A stretch of 44,114 nucleotides of DNA from CAZMNY01 sp964567745 (GTDB lineage: Bacteria > Planctomycetota > Planctomycetia > Pirellulales > Pirellulaceae), in assembly GCA_964567745.1 (NCBI GenBank), contig CAZMNY010000056.1:1-44114 (forward strand). Direction: 5' to 3'. How positions within the stretch are numbered: position 1 is the first letter of the stretch; each line of letters starts with the position of its first letter. Below are positions 42,459-44,114 of this stretch, in pieces. The notes beneath the pieces are model-generated. The model was not told the origin of the DNA, did not search any database, and was given only the letters and a program-made list of their open reading frames with translations. The position numbers and the translations under genes were made by a program.

Positions 42459-43484
42459 ATGTCCAAGAATTCGTTCGGCAGTTTCTTTGGCGGAACTATG
42501 GGTGTTCTGATTGCCCTGGTGTTCGTCTTTTTTGGGCTCCCCATACTTTTTTGTGGCGGTTGCCTAATGCTCGGGGTCGTTGGATCAGCGGTTACTAGCA
42601 CCGACTCGAACAGCGACACGCCATGGGAAGCCGCGCCAAACACGACCGAGGCTCCGGCGGAACCAGACGGCAGCGTACCTGAATCGCCATCCACAACTGC
42701 GGGCTCCGCTCCAACCTCGTCGGAGGCCACCGATTCCACAACTGGCCGCAAGGAAAAACTATATGGAATGAAGGAAACGGCAAATGTCGGATATACGACC
42801 TACGCAGTTTGGCGTGCTTGGTGGTCGGACCGGCTTAGTGATAATGAATTTCTCGACCAATCGCCGGATGCAGCCTACTTATTCGTTGAGCTTACCGTCC
42901 GCAACGACGACAAGAAGGCTCGTATGGTCGCGCCATTCAAACTGATCGACGACTCGGGAAATGAATACCAGCCATCGAGCAACGCCTGGGCAGTGGAAGG
43001 CAGCATCGGTCTACTTAAGACGCTGAATCCTGACGTCAGTAAGCAGGGCTTCATCGTTTTCGACGTACCCAAAGGCAGGAACTACAAACTAAAGGTCTCC
43101 GGGGGCTTTTGGTCTGCGGAGGATGCGCTGTTTCAAATCACAACTGACCAGGAATTGGCTGCGGAGAAAGCCGCCGAGACAAGGGAAGACGAGGCGAGAA
43201 GGCGTGACAAGGAACGCGAACTTGAAGCCGCACGCGAAGCTGAGCGTGCGCGACTTGAAGTTGAGCGCAAGCGACTTGCCGAGGAAAAAGCGGAGCGCGA
43301 ACGCAAAAAGAAGCAGCGCACATGGACGAGTGGCACGTTCACCGTTGAAGCCGAACTAATCAAGCGAACCGGTGACATAATATTCCTGAAGCGTTTGGAA
43401 AACGGTAAGGAGATGAAGATCTCAATTGACAAGTTGTCGGCTGAGGACCAAGCGTTTATCCGCGAACGCAAATGGGAAGATTAG
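42459..43484 (+). CDS. Membrane protein with DUF4352-like and SHD1 domains
   Basis: A 341-residue protein. GAGG 8 nt before ATG 42459 decides the start. One or two N-terminal hydrophobic helices (about 10-45; GVLIALVFVFFGLPILFCGGCLMLGVVGSAV) are followed by a Ser/Thr/Pro/Ala linker (about 47-105). An Ig-like domain (about 110-225; AYLFVELTVRNDDKKARMV, FKLIDDSGNEY) resembles DUF4352. A charged coiled coil (about 228-290; EAAREAERARLEVERKRLAEE) leads to a C-terminal SHD1 domain (about 292-338; RTWTSGTFTVEAELIKRTGD), a fold first described in yeast Sla1 and expanded in planctomycetes. Function unknown; probably protein binding at the cell surface. Confidence 0.85.
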   Translation: MSKNSFGSFFGGTMGVLIALVFVFFGLPILFCGGCLMLGVVGSAVTSTDSNSDTPWEAAPNTTEAPAEPDGSVPESPSTTAGSAPTSSEATDSTTGRKEKLYGMKETANVGYTTYAVWRAWWSDRLSDNEFLDQSPDAAYLFVELTVRNDDKKARMVAPFKLIDDSGNEYQPSSNAWAVEGSIGLLKTLNPDVSKQGFIVFDVPKGRNYKLKVSGGFWSAEDALFQITTDQELAAEKAAETREDEARRRDKERELEAAREAERARLEVERKRLAEEKAERERKKKQRTWTSGTFTVEAELIKRTGDIIFLKRLENGKEMKISIDKLSAEDQAFIRERKWED

Positions 43485-43605
43485 CAGTCTTGATGTCTAT
43501 GTAATCGAGGGGCTAGTACTTGGCCCCTACGCCGCGAACCTCGAATCGCGATTATCTGCAAACGGTAGGGCGCTGCGCTAGTTGCGCAGAGCGAAATTCC
43601 GTTCG

Positions 43606-43627
43606 CCCAGCGAAAAGCTGGGTTCTT
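43606..43627 (+). terminator. Hairpin with short T-rich tail
   Basis: CCCAGC (43606-43611) / GCTGGG (43617-43622), loop GAAAA, followed by TTCTTT. It lies about 120 bp after the SHD1 gene; a second hairpin CTGCGC/GCGCAG is at 43573-43589. A weak intrinsic terminator is possible. Confidence 0.4.
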
Positions 43628-43757
43628 TGCTCGCCTGTTGTCCTAGGCCCAAATCTAGGCCCAATCTGTTCCCGCAAATTGCACGCAAGGGCAGGGCGAA
43701 GTACCCGTCCGGTAAGTCGCATTTGCATGCACCTTAGACCCGAGAAACGCCCCCTGT

Positions 43758-44114
43758 ATGTCTGGCATCGTCTCGGTAGCGCAGCAGATCGACTTTAACG
43801 GCACGATGGGCAAGATGCTGGCGGCTGTGTTGCCGGGCGTTGCCGAGATGGAACAAGAGACTCACAAAGAACGCCAACGCGCCGGGATCGATGTTGCGAA
43901 GAAGAGGGGCAAGTATCGCGGGCGACGACCTGGAACGACTAAGGCCAAGCTAGCCCGCGCCGCCAAGCTTCGAGAGAAGGGCTTAACCGCTGAGGAGATG
44001 GACCGGATATGGAGGACAGCGGATATGGATATGGAGGACAGTCCTCATGGGATATGGATATGGAGGACAGTCCTCATTGGAAATAATACGAGAGTTGAGC
44101 GGGGGGCTGGCGGA
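43758..44114 (+). pseudogene. Headless serine recombinase (resolvase) remnant
   Basis: The frame from ATG 43758 is open to the window end (119 codons). Residues about 3-75 match the C-terminal half of the catalytic domain and the DNA-binding linker of resolvase/invertase recombinases: IVSVAQQIDFNGTMGKMLAA, VLPGVAEMEQETHKERQRAG, IDVAKKRGKYRGRRPGTTKA. The N-terminal part with the catalytic Ser is missing, and no continuation exists upstream in any frame. After LREKGLTAEEM the frame runs into direct repeats instead of a helix-turn-helix. Both ends are therefore disrupted. Confidence 0.8.
44005..44077. repeat. 28-29-bp direct repeats with a 13-bp palindrome
   Basis: GGATATGGATATGGAGGACA plus GTCCTCAT occurs at 44021-44048 and, one base longer, at 44050-44077, with a shorter copy at 44005-44018. 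Each full unit contains the palindrome GAGGAC-A-GTCCTC. The repeats interrupt the recombinase frame. Confidence 0.85.

Noticed and set aside
44005..44077. A CRISPR array
   Set aside because: The repeats are adjacent with no spacers and only two full copies exist.

Overview
The window looks like a piece of a planctomycete chromosome, most likely order Pirellulales. This is inferred from gene content, not from a marker gene. Diagnostic families include a secreted DUF1549/DUF1553 protein with an N-terminal planctomycete cytochrome c motif next to a Tat-exported DUF1501 protein, a PVC-type haem-binding/beta-propeller giant protein, a DUF1080 protein, an SHD1-domain protein, secreted PQQ-propeller proteins and a bacterial microcompartment shell protein. 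Base composition is moderately GC-rich, many genes lack a clear Shine-Dalgarno, and GTG/TTG starts are common.

Layout. 1-2.2 kb: a secreted Cys/Gly/Lys-rich repeat protein with its own terminator, then a small cupin. 2.3-7.7 kb: a rightward group of three exported proteins, namely a PQQ-type propeller protein, a thioredoxin-fold protein interrupted by one in-frame TGA, and a PQQ-type lipoprotein with an EF-hand. The TGA falls exactly on the first position of the CXXC motif and is followed at SECIS distance by a perfect hairpin with a GGTC loop, so I read the gene as an undescribed selenoprotein. 7.7-13.6 kb: a MITE-like element, a frameshifted acetyltransferase, AlkD-like glycosylase, an L7/L12-CTD-like membrane protein, RbgA GTPase, a four-helix membrane protein, a HEAT-repeat protein and MoaB. 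13.7-20.1 kb: an EEP-family nuclease, a VWA protein, a PolB-like 3'-5' exonuclease, peptidase T, a lone receiver protein and a glycosyltransferase-like protein. 20.4-24.5 kb: an orphan double-BMC shell protein, a YeaQ-like membrane protein, a PIG-L deacetylase, an FKBP lipoprotein and a DUF1080 protein. 24.6-29.8 kb: one 1707-residue exported chimera. 29.9-35.1 kb: RlmN, an ECF-type sigma / putative anti-sigma / exported helical protein operon, an EVE-domain protein and a BioF-like enzyme. 35.1-39.6 kb: the DUF1553-DUF1501 pair. 39.9-44.1 kb: a decayed accessory zone with two truncated Gfo/Idh/MocA remnants, an esterase, a transposase fragment, an SHD1 protein, a headless serine recombinase and direct repeats containing a palindrome at the window end.

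Two places deserve most attention. First, the candidate selenoprotein (4629-5312). Second, the convergent region at 23.1-23.5 kb, where a leftward unit has a structured leader, two strong Shine-Dalgarno sequences, a 13-codon ORF overlapping a second ORF by GTGA, and an intrinsic terminator inside the second ORF. That arrangement resembles genes whose mRNAs are made without a stop codon. There is no CRISPR array, no rRNA and no tRNA I can support.
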